Of a stretch of DNA of 64,000 nucleotides, positions 54,080-63,893 are shown in pieces. A program made the position numbers and the translations under genes. The notes under the pieces are model-generated. The model was not told the DNA's origin. It saw nothing but the letters and a program-made list of their open reading frames with translations, and did not search any database. Within the stretch, counting starts at the first letter, position 1. Every line of letters begins with the position of its first letter. Source of the DNA: Salinibacterium xinjiangense (GTDB taxonomy: Bacteria > Actinomycetota > Actinomycetes > Actinomycetales > Microbacteriaceae); the NCBI RefSeq assembly GCF_014645015.1, contig NZ_BMLC01000005.1, positions 62,001 through 126,000 of the forward strand, given 5' to 3'.

Positions 54080-54777
54080 TGGCGGGCACTGCCGCCCAGC
54101 CACGGACGTCTGGGAGCCAAAGTCTCCTGAGCATCGGGCAGGTGCTCTCCAAGCTGAGTCCTGAGTTTCCCGATCTCACCCCATCGAAACTTCGCTTCCT
54201 CGAGGAGCGCCAGCTCGTCTCTCCCGCACGAACTGAATCCGGCTATCGCAAATTCTCGTCGTCGGACATGGATCGGCTGCGCTTTGTGCTGACGATGCAG
54301 CGGGACCACTATCTGCCGCTGAAGATCATCCGGGGGTACCTGACCGAACTGGATGCGGGCCGGTCTCCGGAGTTGCCGGGCGGCGTGATCCCCGGCGCAT
54401 CGATGCTATCGACTGAACGGAAGTTCAGCCGCGATGAATTGATTCGTGAGGCTGGCGCCAACTCGATGTTGCTGGGGGATGCCATCTCGGCTTCCCTCAT
54501 TGTGCCAGCCGATCTTTTCGGTGACGATGCGGTCGCGGTGCTGAAGTCGCTCGTGGAATTGCAGCGCTCAGGCATCGAACCGCGGCACCTCAGGGGGTTT
54601 CGCGCTGCCGCGGAGCGCGAGCTCGGGCTCATCGAGAATGCGCTGATGCCGGTAGCGAGGCGGAAGGACGCGTCGAGCCGGGCGCGGGCCGCAGAGATGG
54701 CGCGCGAGATCGCTGGCCAGCTCGAAATTGTCCGCAGCAGTCTGATCAGATCCGCCCTCACGAGACTCGATTCGTAG
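54079..54777 (+). CDS. ftsR: MerR-family regulator FtsR
   Basis: A 232-residue regulator; the GTG start overlaps the garA stop by one base. The winged HTH reads LSIGQVLSKLSPEFPDLTPS with KLRFLEERQLVSPARTESGY. This is the FtsR type known to activate ftsZ in Corynebacterium. Its C-terminal half is a helical dimer domain. Confidence 0.88.
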   Translation: MAGTAAQPRTSGSQSLLSIGQVLSKLSPEFPDLTPSKLRFLEERQLVSPARTESGYRKFSSSDMDRLRFVLTMQRDHYLPLKIIRGYLTELDAGRSPELPGGVIPGASMLSTERKFSRDELIREAGANSMLLGDAISASLIVPADLFGDDAVAVLKSLVELQRSGIEPRHLRGFRAAAERELGLIENALMPVARRKDASSRARAAEMAREIAGQLEIVRSSLIRSALTRLDS

Positions 54778-54922
54778 TACGTTCGAGTCACCCCCGTTTC
54801 GACACGCCTGCCGAATGTCGTCGTCCGAACTGCGGGGCGTGAGTACCTTGGAGTCAGACGGAACGTTAAGTGTCAACTGCAAGATGAATGTTTGTACTCT
54901 CCAGCAATAAGGGGCATGTGCC

Positions 54923-55471
54923 ATGAGTGAACTTAGCCGTAGCGAGTCATCCCGCTACGATCTCGGCCTGCTCTTTACCGACGGGATGGTCGAACTCGAT
55001 TCAGACGCTGGCTACCGTGGTGCGATTGCCGCCCGCGCGGCGGGGATCAGCTACCGCCAGTTGGATTACTGGGCTCGCACCCAGCTCGTCGAACCGACCG
55101 TTCGCGGTGCTGCGGGTTCCGGTTCGCAGAGGCTGTACGGATTCCGCGACATCCTCGTGCTCAAGCTCGTCAAGCGACTTCTCGATACCGGGATCTCCCT
55201 GCAGCAGATTCGGGTTGCCGTGAACCAGTTGCGTGAATCCGGAATCAGTGACCTCGCCCAGACGACCCTCATGAGCGATGGCGCGAGCGTCTACCTGTGC
55301 ACCTCGAACGACGAGGTCATCGACCTCGTGAGCCGCGGCCAGGGCGTTTTCGGCATCGCCGTCGGCAAGGTGCTGCGAGAAGTGGAGCACGACCTCGTAG
55401 AGCTCGATTCGGTCAAGGGTGAGGACCCGATGGACGAGCTAGCCAAGCGTCGCTCGGTGCGCGCTTCATAG
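54923..55471 (+). CDS. MerR-family transcriptional regulator (Rv1828-like)
   Basis: A 182-residue MerR-type protein: GYRGAIAARAAGISYRQLDY, WARTQLVEP, then YGFRDILVLKLVKRLLDTGI. It belongs to the second MerR that follows garA-ftsR in most Actinobacteria. The bifunctional nuclease gene often found between them is absent here. Target genes unknown. Confidence 0.88.
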   Translation: MSELSRSESSRYDLGLLFTDGMVELDSDAGYRGAIAARAAGISYRQLDYWARTQLVEPTVRGAAGSGSQRLYGFRDILVLKLVKRLLDTGISLQQIRVAVNQLRESGISDLAQTTLMSDGASVYLCTSNDEVIDLVSRGQGVFGIAVGKVLREVEHDLVELDSVKGEDPMDELAKRRSVRAS

Positions 55472-55619
55472 CCCCTGGTGGGCAACTACTGCGTAACGAA
55501 TATCGTCGTGCCCGAAAGGTCCCAGTTCGTCGTGCCCGACCGGGCTGTCAGCTCCGGAGGTGCGGCGTGGATCTTATAAAGAACTCTCGCGCCCTCACAA
55601 CCGGCGCCTCAGCGGCAGT

Positions 55620-56430
55620 TCAGGCGGGATCGTTGGCGTAGTCGCCGATGCGCGCGGTGCGCATCACCCGCTCGAGCAGCTGGTCGAAGTTGCGCGCCAT
55701 CTCCTGGGCGCTTTCGCCCGGCCATACGTGCAGGGGTTTGGCGGCACCCTGGGCCTGCTGCAGCGACGTACGCTCAGGAAGTTGCGGGCTCAGCACCAGC
55801 GGCCCGAACATGTCGCGCAGCTCCTTGATCCTGAACTGGTGCTCCAGAGACTGCGAGCGAAGCCTGTTGACGATGATTCCGAGGGGCTGGAGCCGCGGTG
55901 ACAGTCCGCGCCGGATCTCCTCGATAGCCCGCAGGGCACGGTCAGCCGCGGCGACGGAAAACAATCCCGGTTCGGTCACGATGGTGACCCTGTCGCTGGC
56001 AGCCCACGCGGTGCGCGTGAGGGCGTTGAGAGAGGGCGCGCAGTCGATGAGCACGAGATCGTAGTCGGCTTCGACATGGGCGAGCGCCTCTTCGAGTTTC
56101 CAGATGTCGCGGATGCTCGGATGCGGCCCATCGAAGTTGATCGCAGACGGGGAACCGATGAGCACGTCCACCGTTCCCGGGCGACCCTTCGTCCACCCAC
56201 TCGGGGCGATCGCCGCTCGGACGATCTTCTCCTTCGGGGATGCGAGGACATCGGCGATGTTCAGATGCCCGCCCACCTCGATATCCATACCTGTGGACAC
56301 ATCGGACTGAGGGTCGAGATCGACGACGAGGGTTCGAACGCCACGGGCGAATGCGGCTGAAGCGAGCCCAAGCGTCACGGTGGTCTTTCCCACGCCCCCT
56401 TTGAGGGAGCTGACGCTGAGTACATGCACG
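55620..56430 (-). CDS. ParA-family ATPase
   Basis: About 270 residues from GTG 56430. The deviant Walker A is SSLKGGVGKTTVTLGLASA, Walker A' VVDLDPQSDVSTGMDI and Walker B VLIDCAPSLNALTR. A solitary ParA without a ParB gene beside it; possibly positions cellular cargo rather than the chromosome. It is divergent from pyruvate carboxylase. Confidence 0.85.
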
Positions 56431-56551
56431 AGTAACGACGATACCTTCACTACTGTTGAAGAACCTAAAACAAGGCCGTTTTTATGGCATCTGCTTGGGC
56501 AATTGCCAGCGTTGTCCTCCCATAGGCTGGGCAACGTCAGGAAAGGACCGG

Positions 56552-59500
56552 ATGTTCACGAAGATTCTCGTAGCGAATCGCGGCGAAATTGCGATCCGCG
56601 CCATGCGCGCAGCATTCGAACTGGGAGCCAGGACGGTGGCGGTGTTCCCCTGGGAAGATCGAAACTCGATGCACCGGCTCAAAGCCGATGAGGCGTACCA
56701 GATCGGCGAGAAGGGTCACCCGGTTCGGGCCTACCTCGACGTGAGCGAGATCATCAGGGTCGCCAGGGAGTGCGGGGCAGACGCGATCTACCCCGGCTAT
56801 GGATTCCTCTCGGAGAATCCGGACCTGGCCCAGGCTGCCGCTGAAGCCGGAATCACGTTCATCGGGCCACAGACGAGCGTGCTCCAAATGGCTGGTAACA
56901 AGGTCACGGCCAAGGAGCACGCGATAGCCGCGGGTGTCCCCGTGCTCAAGTCGACTCCGGCGTCGAAGAACCTCGACGAATTGCTGGCTGGCGCCGACGC
57001 GATCGGCTTCCCGATCTTCGCCAAGGCGGTCGCCGGCGGTGGCGGTCGCGGCATGCGCCGTGTCGAATCGAAGGATGCCCTCCGTGGCGCTCTCGAGGAG
57101 GCTATGCGGGAGGCCGACAGCGCCTTCGGTGACCCGACCATGTTCCTCGAGCAGGCCGTTGTACGCCCGCGTCACATCGAGGTGCAGATCCTCGCAGATT
57201 CACAGGGCAACACCGTGCACCTGTTCGAGCGCGACTGCTCCGTGCAGCGCCGTCACCAGAAGGTGATCGAGATCGCTCCTGCGCCGAACCTGGACGAGAA
57301 CACCCGCCAGGCTATGTACCGCGACGCGATAGCGTTCGCGAAGTCGATCAACTACGCCAATGCCGGGACCGTCGAATTCCTGCTCGACACAGCGGGGGAG
57401 CGCAAGGGCCAGCATTTCTTCATCGAGATGAACCCGCGTATCCAGGTGGAGCACACCGTGACGGAGGAAGTCACCGACGTCGACCTGGTGCAGTCCCAGA
57501 TGCGCATCGCCGCCGGTGAGACTCTCGCCGACCTCGGGCTCGAACAGAAAGACCTTCGACTGCGTGGCGCCGCGCTGCAGTGCCGCATCACGACCGAAGA
57601 TCCCGCGGCCGGTTTCCGGCCGGACACCGGCAAGATCACGACCTACCGTTCGCCCGGCGGCGCGGGCATCCGTCTCGACGGTGGCACGGTCGCCGCCGGC
57701 GCTCAGGTCTCGGCACATTTCGATTCCATGTTGGTAAAGATGACCTGCCGTGGTCGCGATTTCACCGCAGCTGTCACCCGCGCGCGTCGAGGGCTCGCCG
57801 AGTTCCGGCTGCGCGGTGTCACCACCAATATCCCGTTCCTGCAGGCGGTGCTCGACGATCCGGACTTCATCGCGGGCGATCTCAGCACGTCGTTCATCGA
57901 GGAGCGACCGTGGCTCGTGCGGGGGCGCCAGTCGAAAGACCGCGGAACGCGCATCCTGAACTGGCTCGCCGATGTCACGGTCAACCAACCGAACGGAAAC
58001 GGTGACGGTCTCATCGACCCGAAGCTGAAACTTCCGAACGTCGATCTCGACGCACCAGCGCCAGCCGGTTCGCGCCAGAGGCTGCTCGAGCTGGGCCCTG
58101 TCGGATTCGCGAGTGCGCTTCGGGCCCAGTCGCCGCTCGCCGTGACGGACACCACCTTCCGCGACGCCCACCAGTCGCTTCTCGCGACGAGGGTGCGTAC
58201 GCGCGACCTTGCGGCGGTGCTCCCACACGTCGCCCGGCTCACTCCCGGGCTGCTGTCGGTGGAGGCCTGGGGTGGCGCGACCTACGATGTCGCCCTCCGG
58301 TTCCTCGGGGAAGATCCGTGGGAGCGCCTGTCGACCATGCGAGAGGCTCTTCCCAACATCGCGATCCAAATGCTGCTTCGTGGTCGTAATACGGTCGGTT
58401 ATACGCCGTACCCCACCGAGGTCACCGACGCGTTCGTGAATGAGGCGGCGGCCAGCGGCGTCGATATCTTCAGGATCTTCGATGCGCTTAACGATGTCGA
58501 CCAGATGCGGCCGGCGATCGATGCCGTGCTCCAGACCGGCACGGGCGTCGCCGAAGTTGCCATGTGCTACACGGGTGACCTGCTCGACCCCGCGGAGTCG
58601 CTCTACACGCTCAGCTACTACCTGCGCCTCGCAGACAAGATGGTTGCCGCGGGAGCGCACATCCTCGCCGTCAAAGATATGGCGGGGCTGTTGCGAGCGG
58701 ATGCCGCGTTCCGGTTGGTCACAGCACTGCGCGAGCGCTTCGACCTCCCTGTGCATGTACACACTCACGACACCGCCGGTGGGCAGCTCGCGACCCTGCT
58801 CGCGGCGTCCCGCGCCGGAGCGGACGCCGTCGACGTGGCGAGCGCCCCGATGGCCGGAACCACCAGCCAGCCCTCGGCGTCGGCTCTCGTCGCTGCTCTC
58901 GCTCACACCGAACGGGACACGGGGCTCTCCTTGCAGGCGGTATCCGACCTCGAACCGTACTGGGAGGCGGTACGGCACGTGTACAGGCCGTTCGAGTCCG
59001 GATTGTCGGGTCCGACCGGTCGTGTCTACAAGCACGAGATCCCCGGTGGCCAGCTCTCGAATCTTCGCCAGCAGGCAATCGCGCTCGGGCTCGCAGACCA
59101 CTTCGAAAAGATCGAAGACCTCTATGCGGCGGCCAATCGCATGCTCGGGCGACCGCCCAAGGTCACGCCGTCATCCAAGGTCGTGGGTGATCTCGCCCTG
59201 GCCCTCGCGGCCGCGGATGCCGATCCGGATGACTTCGAGCAGAATCCTGACAAATACGATATTCCGGATTCGGTGATCGGATTCATGGCTGGCGAACTCG
59301 GCGAACTCCCCGGCGGATGGCCAGAGCCGTTCCGTTCAAAAGTCCTGAAGGGCCGCACCGTGAAGATCGGTGTCGAGCCGATCAGCGCTGAAGACCAGGC
59401 AGCCCTCGACGGTGACTCGCTCGGACGACGCGCTGCATTGAATCGGCTGCTGTTCGCGGGTCCGGCAAAGATTTTCGAACAGGGTCGCGAGACCTATGGC

Positions 59501-59950
59501 GACCTGTCGGTGCTCGATACCGTCGATTACCTCTACGGGCTGCACCCCGGCACAGAGCACGTCATGGAGATCGAGAAGGGTGTCAGCCTGTACATCGGGC
59601 TCGAGGCGATAGGCGAAGCCGACGAGAAGGGCATGCGCACCGTGATGACCACTCTCAACGGTCAACTGAGGCCTGTCTTCGTGCGCGATACGAGCATCAA
59701 GGTCGACATAAAGTCGGCCGAAAAAGCCGACACGGGCACGCCGGGACAGGTCGCCGCACCCTTCTCGGGGGTTGTCACGCTGCAGGTCGCCGAAGGCGAC
59801 ATCGTCGAGGCCGGTCAGGCCGTGGCATCCATCGAGGCCATGAAGATGGAAGCAGCGATCACCACCAGCGTCGGCGGCCGAGTCGCGAGGCTTGCCGTTC
59901 CGACGACGCAGCAGGTGGACGCTGGCGACCTGCTGGTGGTCATCGAATAG
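56552..59950 (+). CDS. pyc: Pyruvate carboxylase
   Basis: A 1132-residue single-chain pyruvate carboxylase from ATG 56552 (GGAAAGG upstream). Domains in order: biotin carboxylase (VANRGEIAIRAMRAA, KAVAGGGGRGMR, FIEMNPRIQVEHTVTEE), carboxyltransferase (DTTFRDAHQSLLATRVRTRD, HTHDTAGGQ), and biotinyl carrier (VASIEAMKMEAAITT, biotin on Lys in AMKM). It replenishes oxaloacetate from pyruvate and bicarbonate with ATP. Confidence 0.97.
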   Translation: MFTKILVANRGEIAIRAMRAAFELGARTVAVFPWEDRNSMHRLKADEAYQIGEKGHPVRAYLDVSEIIRVARECGADAIYPGYGFLSENPDLAQAAAEAGITFIGPQTSVLQMAGNKVTAKEHAIAAGVPVLKSTPASKNLDELLAGADAIGFPIFAKAVAGGGGRGMRRVESKDALRGALEEAMREADSAFGDPTMFLEQAVVRPRHIEVQILADSQGNTVHLFERDCSVQRRHQKVIEIAPAPNLDENTRQAMYRDAIAFAKSINYANAGTVEFLLDTAGERKGQHFFIEMNPRIQVEHTVTEEVTDVDLVQSQMRIAAGETLADLGLEQKDLRLRGAALQCRITTEDPAAGFRPDTGKITTYRSPGGAGIRLDGGTVAAGAQVSAHFDSMLVKMTCRGRDFTAAVTRARRGLAEFRLRGVTTNIPFLQAVLDDPDFIAGDLSTSFIEERPWLVRGRQSKDRGTRILNWLADVTVNQPNGNGDGLIDPKLKLPNVDLDAPAPAGSRQRLLELGPVGFASALRAQSPLAVTDTTFRDAHQSLLATRVRTRDLAAVLPHVARLTPGLLSVEAWGGATYDVALRFLGEDPWERLSTMREALPNIAIQMLLRGRNTVGYTPYPTEVTDAFVNEAAASGVDIFRIFDALNDVDQMRPAIDAVLQTGTGVAEVAMCYTGDLLDPAESLYTLSYYLRLADKMVAAGAHILAVKDMAGLLRADAAFRLVTALRERFDLPVHVHTHDTAGGQLATLLAASRAGADAVDVASAPMAGTTSQPSASALVAALAHTERDTGLSLQAVSDLEPYWEAVRHVYRPFESGLSGPTGRVYKHEIPGGQLSNLRQQAIALGLADHFEKIEDLYAAANRMLGRPPKVTPSSKVVGDLALALAAADADPDDFEQNPDKYDIPDSVIGFMAGELGELPGGWPEPFRSKVLKGRTVKIGVEPISAEDQAALDGDSLGRRAALNRLLFAGPAKIFEQGRETYGDLSVLDTVDYLYGLHPGTEHVMEIEKGVSLYIGLEAIGEADEKGMRTVMTTLNGQLRPVFVRDTSIKVDIKSAEKADTGTPGQVAAPFSGVVTLQVAEGDIVEAGQAVASIEAMKMEAAITTSVGGRVARLAVPTTQQVDAGDLLVVIE

Positions 59951-60047
59951 TCGGGGTGGACGACTTCCGTCCACAGCCACGAAGCTCGAGGAAAAAACCG
60001 ACGCGTGAACCGGTAAAGTTGAGTGTTTGCACCGAAAGGGAACGACC

Positions 60048-61553
60048 TTGCCTAACAGTCGCACCACGAATGACGACACTGCTGACGCAGAGCCAGAGGA
60101 GACCGCTGCGTCGTCCGAAGCAGCAGGGTCGGAGGACACAGCTGGGTCGTCCGAAGAAGCAGGGTCGGAGGACACCGCTGCGTCGTCCGAAGCAGCAGGG
60201 TCGACCGACGTTGACGCAACGGGCTCGGCGGACGACATGGGTTCTGAGCCGGATCGGGCATACGGCGACGATGCCGACCAGCGGGACGAGCCCGAGCCCG
60301 AGCCGCTCTCGGACCTGGCGCTCATCGAGCCGACTACCGAGAGAATGACGTTCACGGTGGCCCTGCCGGTGCAGGTGCACGTCACCCCCGACGACGAGGC
60401 AGCAATTTCGATCTCCGACATAGCTATCAACCCCGATTACATGGATGTCACCGGACCGGCCACCACGACCGTGACGATGTCGTCCGAACAGGCCATGACA
60501 GTGCCTGAGGTAGTGGAGGAAGAAGAGGTCATCATCCCCGCCCTGCCAGCGCCGGATGATGTCTACACCCGTCGCGGCCGCCAGCGGGGCGAGGTATCGA
60601 CGGCCCCCGAACCGTCAACCATGCTGACCGCCGACCGGCTGATTTCCAACGGTAAGCGCAATCGCAAACCTGAACCAGAGGGCTTCTGGCAGCAGGTGGT
60701 CTACCAGGTCACATTCCACGCAGTTAATATCGGCGATTCCTATGCCGTGCGCAATCGCAAATCCATCGACGCCCGCATCGTCAAGAACTTCGAGGGCGGT
60801 ACAAGATTCGTGGCCGTCCTGACTCGCAAGGGTGGAGTGGGCAAGACGACGATCTCGGCGCTTCTGGGGATGGCCTTGGCCGACGTGCGCGAAGACAGGG
60901 TCATCGCTATCGACGCGAACCCCGACCGAGGTACCCTCGCCGAGCGCATCACGCGCAATACCAGGGCTACCGTGCGAGACGTGATCACGCGGGCTCGTTC
61001 GGTGGGCACCTTCAGCGAGTTCCAGACCCTCATCTCCCGCGACGAGACCCGCATGGACGTGCTGGCGTCAGACGCAGACCCCACGATCTCCGAGGCCTTC
61101 GACGAGGATGATTACAACGTGGTCGCTGACATCGCCGAGCGCTTTTATTCGATTGCCGTTACCGACTGCGGCACCGGGATGCTCCATTCCGCTATGAGTG
61201 CGACGCTGCAGCGTGCAGACTCCGTGATCGTCGTCTCCGGCGGCAGTGTCGACGAGGCGAGGCTCGCCTCTGAGACCCTCACCTGGCTCGAATCCAACGG
61301 GTACCCAGACCTCGTCAGGAACGCCGTTGTCGCCCTCAACACGGCCACACACGGCACCAACCTGGTGAAGCTCGAAGAGATCGAGGCACACTTCCAGTCG
61401 AGGGTGCGCGCGATTGCCCGCATTCCGTATGACCGGTCACTCGCGACCGGGTCGGTGATCAGGTACCACTCGCTCAGGCCCAACACGCGTAATGCAGCTC
61501 GGGAGTTAGCTGCCATCGTCGTCGACGGTCTCAGCGAGTACCGGGCATCCTGA
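60048..61553 (+). CDS. MinD/ParA-like ATPase with acidic repeat N-terminus
   Basis: The start is TTG 60048, seven bases after AAAGGGA. About 500 residues. Residues 1-170 are acidic and disordered, with a 36-bp (12-residue) repeat three times (ASSEAAGSEDTA type). Then comes a MinD-like ATPase: RKGGVGKTTISALLG near residue 260 and IAIDANPDRGTLAER, with SVIVVSGGSVDEARLASETL. Such proteins are found at ESX/type VII secretion loci of Actinobacteria, but no such genes are visible here. Role unknown. Confidence 0.82.
   Translation: MPNSRTTNDDTADAEPEETAASSEAAGSEDTAGSSEEAGSEDTAASSEAAGSTDVDATGSADDMGSEPDRAYGDDADQRDEPEPEPLSDLALIEPTTERMTFTVALPVQVHVTPDDEAAISISDIAINPDYMDVTGPATTTVTMSSEQAMTVPEVVEEEEVIIPALPAPDDVYTRRGRQRGEVSTAPEPSTMLTADRLISNGKRNRKPEPEGFWQQVVYQVTFHAVNIGDSYAVRNRKSIDARIVKNFEGGTRFVAVLTRKGGVGKTTISALLGMALADVREDRVIAIDANPDRGTLAERITRNTRATVRDVITRARSVGTFSEFQTLISRDETRMDVLASDADPTISEAFDEDDYNVVADIAERFYSIAVTDCGTGMLHSAMSATLQRADSVIVVSGGSVDEARLASETLTWLESNGYPDLVRNAVVALNTATHGTNLVKLEEIEAHFQSRVRAIARIPYDRSLATGSVIRYHSLRPNTRNAARELAAIVVDGLSEYRAS
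60108..60215. repeat. 36-bp in-frame tandem repeat, 3 units
   Basis: Units at 60108-60143, 60144-60179 and 60180-60215 encode ASSEAAGSEDTA, GSSEEAGSEDTA and ASSEAAGSTDVD. The first two are nearly identical in DNA. Confidence 0.95.
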
Positions 61554-61557
61554 ACCG

Positions 61558-62049
61558 ATGACGGTACGTGACATTCGAGTATTCGGCGACCCTGTTTTGC
61601 GGTCGGCCTGTGATCCGATCAGGATCGGCGACCCCAGGGCCGCCCTGCTGGTCGACGACCTGCTGGAGACGGTGCGCCTTCCCGGGCGGGCGGGAGTAGC
61701 AGCAAACCAGATCGGTGTCGGCCTGAGGGCTTTCAGCTACAACATCGATGGCGAGGTCGGCTACATCATCAACCCACAGCTCGTCGAAACCTCCGGCGAT
61801 GCCGAACTGGTCGATGAGGGTTGTCTTTCTGTGCCCGGTTTCTACTTCCCGCGACTCAGATTCCCGTCCGCTCGCGTGACAGGCGTCGACCTGGCTGGAA
61901 ATTCCGTCGAACTCAGCGGTGAGGGTCTCATGGCACAGGTCCTCCAGCATGAGACGGATCACCTCGATGGCCACCTTTTCATCGAGGGCCTGGAGCCGGG
62001 AGCAAAGAAAGAGGCCATGCGGTTGATCCGCATGGCCCCCTGGTACTGA
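61558..62049 (+). CDS. def: Peptide deformylase
   Basis: A 163-residue deformylase. Motif 1 GRAGVAANQIGVG, motif 2 DEGCLSVPG (metal Cys89) and motif 3 LQHETDHLDG (His131, Glu132, His135) are all present. It removes the N-formyl group from nascent proteins. It follows the MinD-like gene by four bases, so the two may be co-transcribed. Confidence 0.95.
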   Translation: MTVRDIRVFGDPVLRSACDPIRIGDPRAALLVDDLLETVRLPGRAGVAANQIGVGLRAFSYNIDGEVGYIINPQLVETSGDAELVDEGCLSVPGFYFPRLRFPSARVTGVDLAGNSVELSGEGLMAQVLQHETDHLDGHLFIEGLEPGAKKEAMRLIRMAPWY

Positions 62050-62060
62050 TTTTTCGGCCG

Positions 62061-63893
62061 CTACTGGCTCATCGAGATGCCCTCGGTGGCGGGGGCGCCA
62101 GCACCGGAGTACATCCCTTCGATTGAGTCAGCGAAATCTTTCAGGATCACGTTGCGCTTGATGCTCATCTTCGGAGTGAGGTGCCCACTCTCCTCAGTGA
62201 GCTGGACATCGAGAATGAGGAACTTGCGGATGGATTCGGCTCGGGAGACCTGCGAGTTCGACGCATCGACCGCCGACTGGACCTCGGCGATGACCCTGGG
62301 GTTGCTCGCAGCCTCGGCGATCGTCATCGTCGCATCCAGTCCGTTGTTGTTGAGCCAGACCGGAAGCATCTCATCGTCGAGCGTGATGAGAGCAGCAATG
62401 AACGGTTTCTGGTCACCCACGACGATGACCTGGCTGATGATCGGATTGGCCCGGATCGGGTCCTCGAGCACTGCTGGTGCGACCTTCTTGCCACCGGCTG
62501 TGGCGATGATCTCTTTTTTGCGGCCCGTGATCTCGAGGTATCCATCGTCATCGATGACTCCGATGTCGCCAGTGCGGAACCACTCGCCGTCGAAGGCCTC
62601 CGCCGTGGCAGCCTCGTTGTTCCAGTAGCCTGCGAAAACGTCGACGCCTTTCGCCTGGATCTCACCGTCGTCGGCGATGCGCACAGACACACCCGGCAGT
62701 GGGGGGCCGACCTTGCCGATCTTGAAATTGGATGCGAGGTTGACGGAAATGGGAGCGGTGGTCTCGGTGAGGCCGTATCCCTCGAGGATGGTCATCCCCA
62801 GACTGCGATAGAAGTGACCGAGTCGGAGCCCCAGCGGAGCCGAACCCGAAACTGCGTACACGACGCGACCGCCCAGAGCCGCGCGGATTTTACTCAGGAC
62901 GAGTCTGTCGAGCACCGCGAACTGGAGCTTCAGGCCGAGCGGAACGCTGCCAGCATCGACGGCCTTGGAGTGCGCAATTGCGACCTGAGCGGCTTTGCGG
63001 AAGATCTTGCCCTTACCGCCGCTCTCGGCTTTCTGCTCAGACGAGTTGTAGACCTTCTCGAACACCCGGGGTACGGCGAGCAGGAAGGTTGGTTTGAACG
63101 AGGCCATGGAGGGCAGCAACTGCTTCGTGTCGGCCTGGTGGCCCACCTTCACGCCGCCGTGCACCGACAGCACAGCAATGAACCTGGCGAACACATGAGC
63201 CATGGTGATGAACAGCAGGGTGCTCGATTCCGGGTTCACGACCTCGGGAATGGCCAGGGTTGAGTTGCGGCACGTTTCAACGAAGTTGGAATGGGTCAGG
63301 ATGCACCCCTTGGGCTTGCCTGTCGTCCCCGAGGTGTAGATGAGGGTGGCGAGGTCTGAACCGTTGGCGAGGTTGCGTCGACGCTCGATCTCCTCGCTTG
63401 AGACACCGGCACCGGATGCGGCGAGCTTGGCGAGGTCGCCGGTATCGATCATCCAGGTGTGAGCGACAGCGGGAACATCGGCATGGATCTCGTCGAATCG
63501 GGCGAAGTGGTCTGCCGTCTCCGTGATCATTCCGACTGCCCCGGAATCCGTCAGGTTCCAGAGGATCTGGCTCGGCGCAGACGTGTCGTAGATCGGCACG
63601 AGCACGGCACCGGCGAACCACACGGCGAAGTCGATCAGACTCCACTCGTAGCTGGTCCTGCACATGATGCCGATGCGGTCGCCGGGCTCGATGCCAGCGG
63701 CGACGAGCCCTTTCGATAAGGCCGTCACCTGAGAGAGGAACTCGGCAGCAGTGATGTCCGACCAGCCCCCCTCTGCGGTGGGGATCGAGAACAACGCCCG
63801 ATCGGGAGTCGCTCTGACCCTCTCGATGAGCAGGTCAGTGGCGTTCGCTGACGGGTCGGCTTCAACTAGGGCGGGAACGTCGAACTGTTTCAC
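62061..63893 (-). CDS. Long-chain fatty acid-CoA ligase
   Basis: About 610 residues from GTG 63893, with GGAG five bases upstream. The adenylate-forming core is complete: IYTSGTTGKPKGCILTHSNF, GYGLTETTAP, WFRTGDIG, and GRKKEIIATAGGKKVAP. Length and LTETTAP favour the FadD15/long-chain type. It activates fatty acids for lipid synthesis or degradation and could supply acyl-CoA for the olefin operon. Confidence 0.92.
   Translation of the reverse strand: MKQFDVPALVEADPSANATDLLIERVRATPDRALFSIPTAEGGWSDITAAEFLSQVTALSKGLVAAGIEPGDRIGIMCRTSYEWSLIDFAVWFAGAVLVPIYDTSAPSQILWNLTDSGAVGMITETADHFARFDEIHADVPAVAHTWMIDTGDLAKLAASGAGVSSEEIERRRNLANGSDLATLIYTSGTTGKPKGCILTHSNFVETCRNSTLAIPEVVNPESSTLLFITMAHVFARFIAVLSVHGGVKVGHQADTKQLLPSMASFKPTFLLAVPRVFEKVYNSSEQKAESGGKGKIFRKAAQVAIAHSKAVDAGSVPLGLKLQFAVLDRLVLSKIRAALGGRVVYAVSGSAPLGLRLGHFYRSLGMTILEGYGLTETTAPISVNLASNFKIGKVGPPLPGVSVRIADDGEIQAKGVDVFAGYWNNEAATAEAFDGEWFRTGDIGVIDDDGYLEITGRKKEIIATAGGKKVAPAVLEDPIRANPIISQVIVVGDQKPFIAALITLDDEMLPVWLNNNGLDATMTIAEAASNPRVIAEVQSAVDASNSQVSRAESIRKFLILDVQLTEESGHLTPKMSIKRNVILKDFADSIEGMYSGAGAPATEGISMSQ

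Noticed and set aside
57200-59101. Very long minus-strand open frame (633 codons)
   Set aside because: It is the shadow of pyruvate carboxylase in high-GC DNA; the plus strand shows all family motifs.
59955-59974. Hairpin after pyc as a terminator
   Set aside because: GTGGACG/CGTCCAC pairs, but no T-run follows and the stem is short.
59336-60430. 364-codon minus-strand open frame
   Set aside because: Overlaps the end of pyc and the acidic repeat of the MinD-like gene; serine-rich reverse translation of the repeats.
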